Shown piece after piece: positions 15,467-22,936 of a stretch of DNA of 36,514 nucleotides (its first letter is position 1; each line of letters starts with the position of its first letter). The stretch is taken from positions 1 to 36,514 of the forward strand of contig CAKUHP010000015.1 of the NCBI GenBank assembly GCA_934658705.1. The letters run 5' to 3'. Origin of the DNA: an uncultured Collinsella sp. (GTDB taxonomy: Bacteria; Actinomycetota; Coriobacteriia; Coriobacteriales; Coriobacteriaceae). The notes below the pieces were generated by a model that saw nothing but the letters and a program-made list of their open reading frames with translations, made no database searches and had not been told where the DNA came from. The translations under genes were made by a program, and so were the position numbers.

Positions 15467-16591
15467 CTAGTTAGATCGCGGACTCAAACTATGCTGCGCT
15501 TCGAAGTCCTTCATGTACGTGGCCAGTGCCTGCACGTCCTCCATGGTGACGGCGTTGTATACGCTGGCGCGCATGCCGCCGACGAGGCGATGGCCCTTGA
15601 CGTTTTGAATCTGGTGCTCGGCCGCGCCCGCGACAAAGGCGGCGTCAAGGTCGGCATCGCCGGTGCGGAACGTGACGTTGGCGATGGAACGGCTGTCTGC
15701 CTGCGTGGTGCCGTGGAACAGTTTGCTGTCCTGCAGCAAATCGTAGAGCAGGTTGGCCTTTGCCCAGTTGCGCTCGGCCATGGCGGCAAGTCCGCCGGTC
15801 TCCTCGACCCAACGGAACACCTTGCCGCACACGTAGATGCCAAAGGTATTGGGCGTGTTGAGCATGGAGCCCTTGGCTGCCTGGGTCTTAAGGTCCATGT
15901 ACTGCGGCGTCTGCGCAAAGGCCGGGCCTTTGGCGATAAGGTCGTCGCGCACGATGACCACGGCCACGCCCGCGGCTCCGGCGTTTTTCTGAGCGCCGGC
16001 ATAGATGAGCCCGTAGCGCTCGACGTCGAGCGGATGCGACAGGAAGCAGCTCGAGACATCGGCGACCAGCGGCACGTCGCCGCAATCGGGCAGCTCGTGG
16101 AACATGGTGCCAAAGATGGTGTTGTTCTGGCAGATGTAGACGTAGTCGAGCCCGTCGCCCGCGGCCTCGGCGGCAATGCGCGCGTTGATGTCGGCCATGT
16201 TGGGAATGCGGTCGAAGTTGGTGTCCTCGGAGCTCGCGAGCAGCACGGCCTCGCCGTACTTGGCGGCCTCCTTGTATGCCTTGTTGGCAAAGTTGCCGGT
16301 CACGACGTAGCCGGCGCGGCCGCGGCGCATGAGGTTCATCGGGATGCCCGCGAACTGCAGCGTGGCGCCGCCCTGCAAAAACAGGACGCGGTAGTTGTCG
16401 GGGATGCTCAGCAGGCGGCGCAGGGTTGCCTCGGCGTCGTCGATGATCTGCTGGTACATACTAGATCGATGACTCATCTCGAGCACGGACATGCCGCAAC
16501 CGCGGTAGTCCATCATCTCGTCGGCGATCTCGGCGAGCACGCTGGTGGGCAGTGCGGCCGGGCCTGCTGAGAAGTTGTGCACACGTGCCAT
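15467..16591 (-). CDS. serC: Phosphoserine aminotransferase
   Basis: Converts 3-phosphohydroxypyruvate and glutamate to phosphoserine and 2-oxoglutarate, using pyridoxal phosphate. The 374-aa protein starts with the typical HNFSAGPAALP and has SVLEMSHRS, FLQGGATLQFAGIPMNL and the PLP-binding lysine in YAGAQKNAGAAG. The C-terminal part has GHRLVGGMRASVYNAV, binding the substrate phosphate in the family. A GAGGGGG sequence precedes the ATG by about a dozen bases. It is the first gene of a serC-serA operon, so the two genes supply consecutive steps of serine synthesis in reverse order. Confidence 0.95.
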   Translation of the reverse strand: MARVHNFSAGPAALPTSVLAEIADEMMDYRGCGMSVLEMSHRSSMYQQIIDDAEATLRRLLSIPDNYRVLFLQGGATLQFAGIPMNLMRRGRAGYVVTGNFANKAYKEAAKYGEAVLLASSEDTNFDRIPNMADINARIAAEAAGDGLDYVYICQNNTIFGTMFHELPDCGDVPLVADVSSCFLSHPLDVERYGLIYAGAQKNAGAAGVAVVIVRDDLIAKGPAFAQTPQYMDLKTQAAKGSMLNTPNTFGIYVCGKVFRWVEETGGLAAMAERNWAKANLLYDLLQDSKLFHGTTQADSRSIANVTFRTGDADLDAAFVAGAAEHQIQNVKGHRLVGGMRASVYNAVTMEDVQALATYMKDFEAQHSLSPRSN

Positions 16592-16706
16592 CTTCTAGGT
16601 CCCCCTCGTAGTCGTTTGAACGTTCGGGATACTTTAGCACAGTGGAGCGCCAGGCGCGACCGCATCACGGTAAAACTCGACTACGCCGCTATGATTTACA
16701 GGGTTG

Positions 16707-16904
16707 TTACATGGGGGAGGGGTGGTTGATGGCTCGCGTACGATCCGCCTCGGCCTTCGCCTGTGTCCACGGACGCACGCGACCGTTGACGAGGTCGTTG
16801 TAGCCGTGGGAGATGGATTGTTGGACCCGTGCTTGCTCGTCGCTTGAGCTATTCTTTTCCTGACGGTGCCTTGATTTGTCGGGGAATGCGGGCAGTTCGT
16901 TCAT
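16707..16904 (-). CDS. Small antitoxin-like protein (unassigned)
   Basis: A 65-aa basic and polar protein. The middle part, QSISHGYNDLVNGRVRPW followed by TQAKAEADR, recalls the C-terminal region of RelB/ParD-type antitoxin or CopG-like proteins, but the match is by eye and no DNA-binding N-terminus is visible. AAAGGC lies just before the ATG, within the T-rich tail of the terminator at 16930-16948, so it would need its own promoter or read-through from the DUF2075 operon. No toxin gene is next to it. It may be an orphan or a remnant. Confidence 0.4.
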   Translation of the reverse strand: MNELPAFPDKSRHRQEKNSSSDEQARVQQSISHGYNDLVNGRVRPWTQAKAEADRTRAINHPSPM

Positions 16905-16929
16905 GAAACAGCCTTTCAAAAAAGAAAAT

Positions 16930-16948
16930 GCCGGGGGGATCCCCCGGC
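16930..16948 (-). terminator. Rho-independent terminator of the MazG-DUF2075 operon
   Basis: GCCGGGGG and CCCCCGGC form an 8-bp stem with a 3-nt loop, followed on the minus strand by ATTTTCTTTTTTG. It lies 137 nt past the stop of the DUF2075 gene; nothing else is seen in the gap 16949-17085. Confidence 0.88.
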
Positions 16949-17085
16949 CCTTGACTGCCCTCCATAACGGAACGCAGCTCTTTTATACCATGCTGTGGGC
17001 ATCAAGCTCAAGTATATAACACGAATATATGTTCGTGTGTTTAACGTTTGAGTAATGCCTTCGATTTGCGACGTTTGTCCTGCGT

Positions 17086-18828
17086 CTATATCACCGGGAT
17101 ATACCGTGACAGATACTCCTTGAGAGCGGGGTCGCACACGTAGAGATACGTTCCCAGCATGCCGCGTGTCATCAGGACGTAGTAGGCATTAACGATGATC
17201 TTTCGTAGGTCATCGTCACTCGCCTTTTTCTTGGCGACGGCATCTTTAAAGTTCGCCTTGTTAACGCAGACGGCTCCCTTGTCGTTGTCGTAGTAAATGT
17301 CGGGACCCAGAATTACGAATCCGTAATTGAGGTCGTAGCCCTGCACTGTGTGAATGCAACCAACCTCATTGACGGCGTTGGCCGAGTTGACCCAATCCTT
17401 TTGGCTCGAGTTCCAACGTTTGGGGATGCCCTCGATCACGATATCGAATGCGTCTTTATTGCTCTTGGTTTCCCATTTCCAAGCAAAGCCAGCCGTCATG
17501 CGAGATAGGCCGACTTCCTTTTCCTTCGCTTGTTGCAGGGAGCAGAAGTCCTCAAATCGGTCGACGATGCCAAACTGGTACCTGGGGATATCGCTGTTCG
17601 GGTCGCCGGCTCGCGAGTCGTAGGGCTGCGAGGCAAAGAGCTCATCAAACTTCATGCCGGCATGCATGTACGCCTTGTTGTCGAGTAGATCGTATACAAA
17701 ATCGAGATACTCATCGCCGCCACGCACACGCATTTGGGTACTCAAGTTGAATTCTTCGGTCTCGATTCCCGCTTCTTCGAGTTGGTTGAGTCGCTGCTCA
17801 AGGCCGTCTCGGTTGAGTCCGGATGCGCGAACCTGCTGCTTGGGGTCATAGAACAGATACGCCTTGTCGCAGCATTTGAAAATCCAATCCACTTGGCTGC
17901 TCGTGCGCGGCAAGTTGAGTCGTTCACATGTGTTGTAAAAAGCTCCGATGCCGGCGCCGGCGGTCAAGTAGTTTCCCAGTCGGTGTGCCTCGTCGACAAG
18001 CAAAATGTCATACCGATCGTTTTTGGTGACATCGCTGGGGCTCAGGATGTCACCGGGCTTTAACCCGGGAAGGAAGTGCGTGAGCTTTTTGAGCGTCTTG
18101 CTCAGAGACTCCATGGGCGTTACGAAGCCAACTCGCAGGTCGGCGAGGTTGGGCTCGTTTTTGATTTTGAACATAAGGCTGATGGCTAGAATCGTTTTGC
18201 CCGTACCCGGCGCGCCGTTAACGACGGTTACGCGCTTTCTTTTAGGACCGCCATGTTTGATGTCTTCGTGCTCTTGCTCGAGACGCTTATAAATCGTCTC
18301 GATCGTTTCGTATTGATCGGGCGTGAGCGTCTTGAAAGACGAGAACTTAAAGAGGTCCGAGTTCTCGAGCTCCTCGATGGGATGGATTGCGTAGTTCTCT
18401 TTTCGGAGCTTCGTCCAGAGGTCTCGGAACTTCTGTCGATACTGAGGCCGCTCATAATAATCGAACTGGGCGTAGCCATTATTGGCATTGGTTACCTGGT
18501 ATTTTTCGTCGGCGCAGAACAGCTCGATAAGCCGATTCTCAAACTCAAATGTAGCAGACTGATTGAATGTCGGATTGTCGATTAAAAGGGTCCGATCGAA
18601 GTCCTTCTCAACGTTTGCGGCATGTTGCTTCATGCGGCGCCGATAATTGGTCGTTTGACCGATGTACGCCGTTTTGTTTTTGCTGTTGGTCAGGATGTAG
18701 AGAACGGGCCAGCTTTCGTCGTGGTGCGACCCTGGCTTTGGCGTGCCAAAATTCTGCAACGATTCACTTGTCTCAAAGGGTTGGGGTAGGGGGAGCGTAT
18801 ATTGCCGAAGGGCGAACTCGTTACTCAT
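17086..18828 (-). CDS. GIY-YIG nuclease-DUF2075 ATPase/helicase fusion
   Basis: A 580-aa protein joining a GIY-YIG endonuclease-like domain to a DUF2075 P-loop ATPase. The N-terminal part has LYILTNSKNKTAYIGQTTN (LYI at 43-45, YIG at 55-57), RRRMKQH and a Glu-rich FEFENRLIELF (about 94-104) with the likely metal-binding Glu. The ATPase domain has Walker A NGAPGTGKT (204-212), Walker B DILLVDEAHRL (Asp279-Glu280), LFYDPKQQVR (motif III-like) and, near the end, CIHTVQGYDLNYGFVILG and YVLMTRG, as in superfamily 1-like helicases. The ATG at 18828 overlaps the end of the MazG-like gene by 8 nt and has AAAGG upstream; the open frame continues upstream but runs antisense-like through mazG. DUF2075 proteins occur in some defence contexts, so a nucleic-acid-targeting defence role is possible but unproven. 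Confidence 0.85.
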   Translation of the reverse strand: MSNEFALRQYTLPLPQPFETSESLQNFGTPKPGSHHDESWPVLYILTNSKNKTAYIGQTTNYRRRMKQHAANVEKDFDRTLLIDNPTFNQSATFEFENRLIELFCADEKYQVTNANNGYAQFDYYERPQYRQKFRDLWTKLRKENYAIHPIEELENSDLFKFSSFKTLTPDQYETIETIYKRLEQEHEDIKHGGPKRKRVTVVNGAPGTGKTILAISLMFKIKNEPNLADLRVGFVTPMESLSKTLKKLTHFLPGLKPGDILSPSDVTKNDRYDILLVDEAHRLGNYLTAGAGIGAFYNTCERLNLPRTSSQVDWIFKCCDKAYLFYDPKQQVRASGLNRDGLEQRLNQLEEAGIETEEFNLSTQMRVRGGDEYLDFVYDLLDNKAYMHAGMKFDELFASQPYDSRAGDPNSDIPRYQFGIVDRFEDFCSLQQAKEKEVGLSRMTAGFAWKWETKSNKDAFDIVIEGIPKRWNSSQKDWVNSANAVNEVGCIHTVQGYDLNYGFVILGPDIYYDNDKGAVCVNKANFKDAVAKKKASDDDLRKIIVNAYYVLMTRGMLGTYLYVCDPALKEYLSRYIPVI

Positions 18829-19177
18829 GATGGCCCGCCTTTCTGTATTCGTTGGAGCCGGTGTCGATGGGGTAGCGTTCGCCGTTGCGTTTGAGTTTGG
18901 ACGAGAGCGCCGCCTGTAAGTCGATGTCAGTGAGGTCGGCAAAACGCAAGAGGAAAAGCAGCGTGTCGGCGACTTCGTCTTCGATGGCTTGGCGTTGCTT
19001 GGGGTCTTGGAACATCTCTGCAATGCGCTCGTCACTCATAAAGCGGAAGGGCTGTAGCAGCTCGGAGGACTCAGTTGCCATGCCGATGGCGAGTTCTCTT
19101 GGCGTGTGGTATTTGCGCCAATCACGCGCATCGCAAAAATCTCTGACTTGTGCCGTCATGGCATCGAGCTTGTCCAT
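18821..19177 (-). CDS. MazG-like nucleotide pyrophosphohydrolase
   Basis: A 118-aa all-helical protein of the MazG/iMazG (RS21-C6-like) group that hydrolyses (d)NTPs to monophosphates. The first helices read FCDARDWRKYHTPRELAIGM and then ATESSELLQPF, where the E-x-x-E-L acidic residues bind Mg2+. The second acidic pair is in AIEDEVADTLLFLLRFAD (E-x-x-D). Length fits single-domain family members. The ATG at 19177 follows GGGGG; a TTG three codons earlier is less likely. Its end overlaps the GIY-YIG/DUF2075 start, so the two are co-translated. Pairing of a nucleotide-depleting enzyme with a nuclease-ATPase is a frequent defence theme, but ordinary housekeeping is also possible. Confidence 0.85.
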   Translation of the reverse strand: MDKLDAMTAQVRDFCDARDWRKYHTPRELAIGMATESSELLQPFRFMSDERIAEMFQDPKQRQAIEDEVADTLLFLLRFADLTDIDLQAALSSKLKRNGERYPIDTGSNEYRKAGHHE

Positions 19178-19293
19178 TGCCTGCAACCCCCTTGATGGTC
19201 AATGTTTTATTATGGCGGTAACTGGGATTTATTGCACATCATTTGGGGCGTGCGGTTTATACGGGCGAGATTGCAGGGCAAGGAGGTTTCACC

Positions 19294-19515
19294 ATGAAGG
19301 TCGACGTTGATGTAGACCAGCTGCGCGAGAGCCTGCTCGACCGCGCGGGGAGCGCAGCAGGCGTAGGCTTTCCGGCCGCCATGCTCGACGTGATGGATAT
19401 CGAGGACGAGTCCCCTCAAGAGCTCCTAGCCCGAGCAGAACGCGAAGGCCTCGACCTCTGCGACTTTGCCGCCGACGACGATGACGACGGCTACGGCTCG
19501 GACGAGGACTGGTAA
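19294..19515 (+). CDS. Small acidic protein of unknown function
   Basis: A 73-aa protein that is not recognised. It starts MKVDVDVDQLRESLLDRAG, contains FPAAMLDVMDIEDESPQELLARAEREGLDL (interrupted here only by description: a helix-rich middle part) and ends in a strongly acidic tail rich in Asp. The start is well supported by AAGGAGG 8 nt upstream. It is divergent from the MazG-like gene. Such small acidic proteins are often inhibitors or chaperone-like partners, but nothing here proves that. Confidence 0.7.
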   Translation: MKVDVDVDQLRESLLDRAGSAAGVGFPAAMLDVMDIEDESPQELLARAEREGLDLCDFAADDDDDGYGSDEDW

Positions 19516-19546
19516 CCGCAATCGCCCCTCAACCCCATCCCCTCAA

Positions 19547-19617
19547 TAACTTGCGGTGAAATAGGGACTAAATTGCGGCTTGGAGTGCATGAACAGTCCC
19601 TATATCACCGCAACTTA
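19547..19617. repeat. Palindromic repeat element, copy 1 (left of the Hxs block)
   Basis: TTGCGGTGAAATAGGGACT (19551-19569) pairs with AGTCCCTATATCACCGCAA (19595-19613) with one mismatch, with a 25-nt loop. The same element is found at 28337-28407. It is REP- or MITE-like and carries no ORF. Confidence 0.85.
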
Positions 19618-19756
19618 CAAAAGGGTTATCGCCTGTTTGTCGTCACTTCCACCTTTTACCTCCTTGTCCGGCCGCCCTACATGGACTGCTGGGACGCGCC
19701 CGCCGCGCAGGGACGGTAGAATGGTCGCATCGCGATAAACGAGGAAATGTGCAACC

Positions 19757-19954
19757 ATGCCGTCGAACGTACCGGCCACGACGATCCGCATCGACCCTGA
19801 GGTCAAGAGGGGGGCGACTGCCATCCTGGACGAGTTCGGTCTGTCCATGTCCACCGCCGTCAACGCGTCCCCCAGGGCGCTCATCCGCGAGGGCGGGATG
19901 CCGTTCGAGATGTAGGTCAAGGCGCCGACACCCGGCGGGAAAGCGGAGAGCTAG
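19757..19954 (+). pseudogene. RelB/DinJ-like antitoxin with an in-frame stop
   Basis: From the ATG at 19757 a 52-codon frame reads TTIRIDPEVKRGATAILDEF, then GLSMSTAVNASPRALIREGG and MPFEM, and stops at TAG (19913-19915). This is the RelB/DinJ ribbon-helix-helix pattern, in which PF(E/D)(M/L) is normally followed by about 20-40 more residues. Past the TAG the frame continues VKAPTPGGKAES before a second stop at 19952. So the antitoxin looks truncated by a nonsense change, and no toxin gene follows. Translation of the short form remains possible. The region 19620-19756 has no other gene. Confidence 0.6.
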
Positions 19955-20013
19955 CCGGCAAGGCGACTTGAAGCGATAGGGCCTTCACGATCAACCTGTC
20001 CGATCTTGAGCAC

Positions 20014-20053
20014 ATCGCCCCCTTGACGGATTCAAACCCGGCAGGGGGGCGAT
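20014..20053. terminator. Stem-loop upstream of the Hxs operon
   Basis: ATCGCCCCCTTG (20014-20025) and CAGGGGGGCGAT (20042-20053) pair over 12 bp with one G-U wobble around a 16-nt loop. It lies between the antitoxin remnant and the Hxs operon and probably insulates it from upstream transcription. The rest of 19955-20185 shows no gene. Confidence 0.65.
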
Positions 20054-20185
20054 TGTTGCGCGATTTTAAAAATGATTGGGCAGGATATCAATTATGGACT
20101 AACAGAGCCTTTTTTAATTGGAGTGCGCGCTGAATCTTTCCGGGTTCGGGATATCTCCGTCGTTTCCCTGGCGGCCAGGATTCGG

Positions 20186-20224
20186 TTCGAGGATTGTTTT
20201 CGAGGATTGTTGATACGCTAGAAT
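20186..20224 (+). promoter_or_regulatory. 13-bp tandem repeats and probable promoter of the Hxs operon
   Basis: TTCGAGGATTGTT occurs twice in perfect tandem (20186-20198 and 20199-20211). Eight bases later TAGAAT (20219-20224) is a fair -10 box, and TTGTTT (20194-20199) is a weak -35 with 19-bp spacing. The direct repeats overlap the -35 area and could be a regulator site. Confidence 0.45.
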
Positions 20225-20259
20225 TAAAAATATCTGACTGCGAGCAAGGAGATTGCGTG

Positions 20260-20625
20260 ATGAGGTTTTGTAAGGAACTCTACCCAAAGGTGGCCCTCAT
20301 CAAGGCTGCCTACAACTTTACTGATGAGGCGTACGTTCATCTTGATGCTGATGATACCTATTATTACGTAAGCATCATCCCCAAAGATGGTGCTCCCAAG
20401 GTTGGTGAGAAGCGTTTCGTTAACGAGATGCTTACACAGAGTGTACGCCATGAGATTTATCTACAAACCAAGAACATTAGAGAGCTGTTGCTTGCCCGTG
20501 CTATGGCTAGCAGTGTTGTGGTGGATCCGAGTGTGATGGAAGGAGAGACGAATAACGATAATAAGCCTTTTGTCGAAGAGGAGATTTTGAGCGATTGGTT
20601 TAGCGAACATGCGGATGAGCATTAG
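20260..20625 (+). CDS. hxsD: His-Xaa-Ser system protein HxsD
   Basis: A 121-aa member of the HxsD family, a small protein found with HxsB and HxsC in His-Xaa-Ser radical-SAM systems. Recognisable parts are KELYPKVALIKAAYNFTDEA at the start, YYYVSIIPKDG, then RFVNEMLTQSVRHEIYLQT and KNIRELLLARAMASS. These give the usual two-part layout with a conserved R-x-x-I helix near the end; the last 25 residues are an acidic tail (VEEEILSDWF). Its biochemical role is not known to me; binding or delivering the precursor is one idea. The ATG at 20260 is chosen for the AAGGAG 8 nt upstream; an in-frame TTG further upstream lacks one. It is the first gene of the operon. Confidence 0.85.
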   Translation: MRFCKELYPKVALIKAAYNFTDEAYVHLDADDTYYYVSIIPKDGAPKVGEKRFVNEMLTQSVRHEIYLQTKNIRELLLARAMASSVVVDPSVMEGETNNDNKPFVEEEILSDWFSEHADEH

Positions 20626-20806
20626 AAATGAGATTTTCTCACGTGATACGATAGAACGCGCCTTAGCTGATTATCGTAATTTGTTGTCTGCAAAGGTTGA
20701 GGCTCATGCTGATTACAGTGAGGTTGAAATATCAGCATGTAAGTACGATGAGGTTATTACGATTCGTGAACTCGAGAACTATATGATTGGAATAGAAAAT
20801 TCTTAA
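20609..20806 (+). CDS. Small conserved-looking partner protein in the Hxs operon
   Basis: A 65-aa protein overlapping the end of hxsD by 17 nt (or 11 if the ATG at 20615 is used). It reads FSRDTIERALADYRNLLSAK and ends VEISACKYDEVITIRELENY, MIGIENS. The pattern of a helix with ADY, then an acidic strand pair and a final ENY-x-I helix resembles small accessory proteins of peptide-modification operons, but I cannot name a family. Its position between hxsD and the membrane protease, with overlap, says it is translated with the system. It might also correspond to a second half of longer HxsD-type proteins. Confidence 0.65.
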   Translation: MRMSIRNEIFSRDTIERALADYRNLLSAKVEAHADYSEVEISACKYDEVITIRELENYMIGIENS

Positions 20807-20813
20807 GGTGAAG

Positions 20814-21839
20814 ATGGCGGTGGAGTTGCTGGCTCTCTGCCTTGTTGTTTTGCTCTGCCTAATGTGCGCAAAAAGTGATATTGAGAACGGTGTGGTCCCC
20901 AATAAAATGCTCAAGCTATTTTTAGGGACGACCGTCCTTTATGACGTTGTGTACTATGGCATTATTGCACCTGAATTAACCGGGGTATTCCTTTTTAACG
21001 TTGTCATTGTTTCATCCGTATCGCTTGCTTTGTTCTACACGCACTCCTTTGCCGGTGGCGACTGCAAGATGGCGATTGTTCTCTCGCTTTTATTTCCCGC
21101 GGGCTGTTATTGGAATATCCGGGGAACGAGTTTTACGCTTGCTGCAGCGTTAGTATTTTCGCTTGCATTTGGCTACATGTTCTTGCTTGTGAATTCGCTT
21201 CTGCTCGTAGCGAAAAAGAAAGTGACCATATCGTTTGAGTACATCGGAAATGCCTTATGGTCCTTTTTCAAATCGTACTTTGCGGCATTAACGTATATCG
21301 CAGCAATTGGAGAGCTGGCGTTGGCTTGCGGATTGTTTCGCTATAACGTTGGAGTGTGGATTGTTCGAATTGCTAGCGCTGCGATTGCGCTGGGCGTTCC
21401 CCGTCTTAGATCGCTAAAGAAGGGGGTGTGCGTTCTTCCTGTCGCTATGGCTGTTGGTGTAATCTCCGTTGTTTCCTCGACTGTTCCGATTCTTTTGAGC
21501 GTCGGCAGTATTGTTCGAACGTTGGTTTTGTTTCTATGCCAAGCGACTATTAAAACTACCATTTACGACTGCATAAAGGTGGAGGATTTGAAAGAGGGGA
21601 TGATTCTTGCGGCTATACCTTCCATGCTTATGCAGTCATCAATTACTCCTGGATTGCCTGGAGTTTCGACTGAAGATCTCCGCAGCAGGCTTACTAGTAA
21701 TGAAGTGGCGAGCATCCATCTGTGGGCGAAGGCCACCAGGACTGAAAATATTACTATTGTTAAAAAGGTTCCGTTTGCTGCATTGCTAGGCGTTGGTTTT
21801 TTAGCATATGCTGCTATGGGAGTGTCGCAATGGGCATAA
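20814..21839 (+). CDS. A24-type prepilin-peptidase-like membrane protease in the Hxs operon
   Basis: A 341-aa multi-spanning protein of the type IV prepilin/preflagellin peptidase family (A24), whose two catalytic aspartates act at the cytoplasmic membrane face. The first is in KSDIENGVVPNKML (Asp22), the second in FAGGDCKMAI (Asp83), matching the D-x-x-x-x-x-(I/V)PN and GGD-x-K motifs. After further membrane segments, a soluble part LKEGMILAAIPSML...EDLRSRLTSNEV leads to a last segment KKVPFAALLGVGFLAY, like the C-terminus of archaeal-type members. No N-terminal methylase domain is present. The ATG at 20814 follows AAGG closely; GTG at 20808 is possible. The end overlaps hxsC by 10 nt. No pilin or secretion genes are nearby, so the substrate may be HxsA itself. 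Confidence 0.8.
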   Translation: MAVELLALCLVVLLCLMCAKSDIENGVVPNKMLKLFLGTTVLYDVVYYGIIAPELTGVFLFNVVIVSSVSLALFYTHSFAGGDCKMAIVLSLLFPAGCYWNIRGTSFTLAAALVFSLAFGYMFLLVNSLLLVAKKKVTISFEYIGNALWSFFKSYFAALTYIAAIGELALACGLFRYNVGVWIVRIASAAIALGVPRLRSLKKGVCVLPVAMAVGVISVVSSTVPILLSVGSIVRTLVLFLCQATIKTTIYDCIKVEDLKEGMILAAIPSMLMQSSITPGLPGVSTEDLRSRLTSNEVASIHLWAKATRTENITIVKKVPFAALLGVGFLAYAAMGVSQWA

Positions 21840-22936
21840 CGTTTGAAGACTACGGTCTTGGATTCAAATATGTCTCTCTTGCTTTGAGCGAAAATGCAAG
21901 AGACGAGTTGCTAGGGCGAGGCTTGAACGTTCTTTACGCGAAAAGAGAAAGCTTGCTTCTCTGCCCTGAGATGATAAAGCTGTCGGCGAACCGCGAATCT
22001 ATTGAACAGATATTGCGTCACAAGAGTTTTGATGTCTTCTCGATCTGGGAAAATGGTTCTCTTCATTTGGAATATGATGACGCTTCGAATGACAACTATC
22101 TATTTGTGACAGGACGATGCAACTCAAACTGCATTATGTGTCCTTCGCCGGAGTGGGCAAGGATGCACTCTCCAATGGCCAATATTGACGACAAAATTGA
22201 GTTCATTCGTTATATTCCGTCAGACCTTGGACATCTAACGATAACAGGAGGCGAACCTTTCTTGGCGGGCGAGGAGCTTTTTAAGCTGCTCAGGATCCTA
22301 AGAGATGGGTTTAAGGCGACTGAATTTCTGTTTTTGACAAATGGTCGCGTCTTTGCGCTTGAAAAATATGTGAACTTGCTATTGGAAACGAAGCCATTAA
22401 ATGTGCTGATGGCCATACCCCTCCATGGGTCATGCGCCACTCTCCACGACCAAATCACGCGGTCATCTGGTAGTTTTGAGCAGACAGTTCACGGAATCGA
22501 AAATTTATTGGCGTGTGGCGTGCCGGTTGAGTTGCGTCTGGTCGTGAGTCGGCTTAATGCTTCAGATTTTGGGCACATGGCTGATTTCATCTTGGCCAAA
22601 TTCAAAGGCATCATGTATGTGAGCATTATTGCTATGGAAATGACAGGTACCGCTCGCTCTAACCGTGATGCGGTTTGGATTCCATATGGTAAGGCATTTC
22701 GGGCGGTAAGAGCATCTATTCAAAAGCTATTGATGGGCGGTATTGACGTTAAACTTTATAATTTTCCGCTCTGCACTGTTGACCGGGGTTATTGGACACT
22801 TTGCGAGAAGAGTATCGCCCCTTCAAAAGTCCAATTTGATAATAAGTGCCAGAGTTGTAGCTACCGTAAAGCATGTGGGGGCGTATTTGCTGGGACGCTC
22901 GGCTTGGTGCGAGACGAATTGGAGCCGCTGTCTTGA
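21830..22936 (+). CDS. hxsC: His-Xaa-Ser system radical SAM maturase HxsC
   Basis: A 368-aa radical SAM enzyme. The cluster-binding motif is GRCNSNCIMCPSP (Cys97, Cys101, Cys104), followed by TITGGEPFLAG (140-143 is GGEP, binding SAM). LFVTGRCN before the cluster is typical of HxsC. The C-terminal third holds Cys residues in FPLCTVDRGYWTLCEKS and CQSCSYRKACGGVF that could bind an additional iron-sulfur cluster. It should act with HxsB on the HxsA precursor through radical chemistry at or near the His-Xaa-Ser triplets; the exact bond formed is not known from sequence. It overlaps the protease gene upstream and the hxsB start downstream (TTGA), so synthesis of the two radical SAM proteins is coupled. 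Confidence 0.9.
   Translation: MGITFEDYGLGFKYVSLALSENARDELLGRGLNVLYAKRESLLLCPEMIKLSANRESIEQILRHKSFDVFSIWENGSLHLEYDDASNDNYLFVTGRCNSNCIMCPSPEWARMHSPMANIDDKIEFIRYIPSDLGHLTITGGEPFLAGEELFKLLRILRDGFKATEFLFLTNGRVFALEKYVNLLLETKPLNVLMAIPLHGSCATLHDQITRSSGSFEQTVHGIENLLACGVPVELRLVVSRLNASDFGHMADFILAKFKGIMYVSIIAMEMTGTARSNRDAVWIPYGKAFRAVRASIQKLLMGGIDVKLYNFPLCTVDRGYWTLCEKSIAPSKVQFDNKCQSCSYRKACGGVFAGTLGLVRDELEPLS

Noticed and set aside
18829..19035. N-terminal extension of the GIY-YIG/DUF2075 gene
   Set aside because: Ser/Thr-rich shadow of the MazG-like gene; a good ribosome-binding site precedes the internal ATG at 18828.
20026..20041. GATTCAAACCCGG as a possible tRNA 3' end or attachment site
   Set aside because: No cloverleaf can be formed around it; it is the loop of the stem-loop at 20014-20053.
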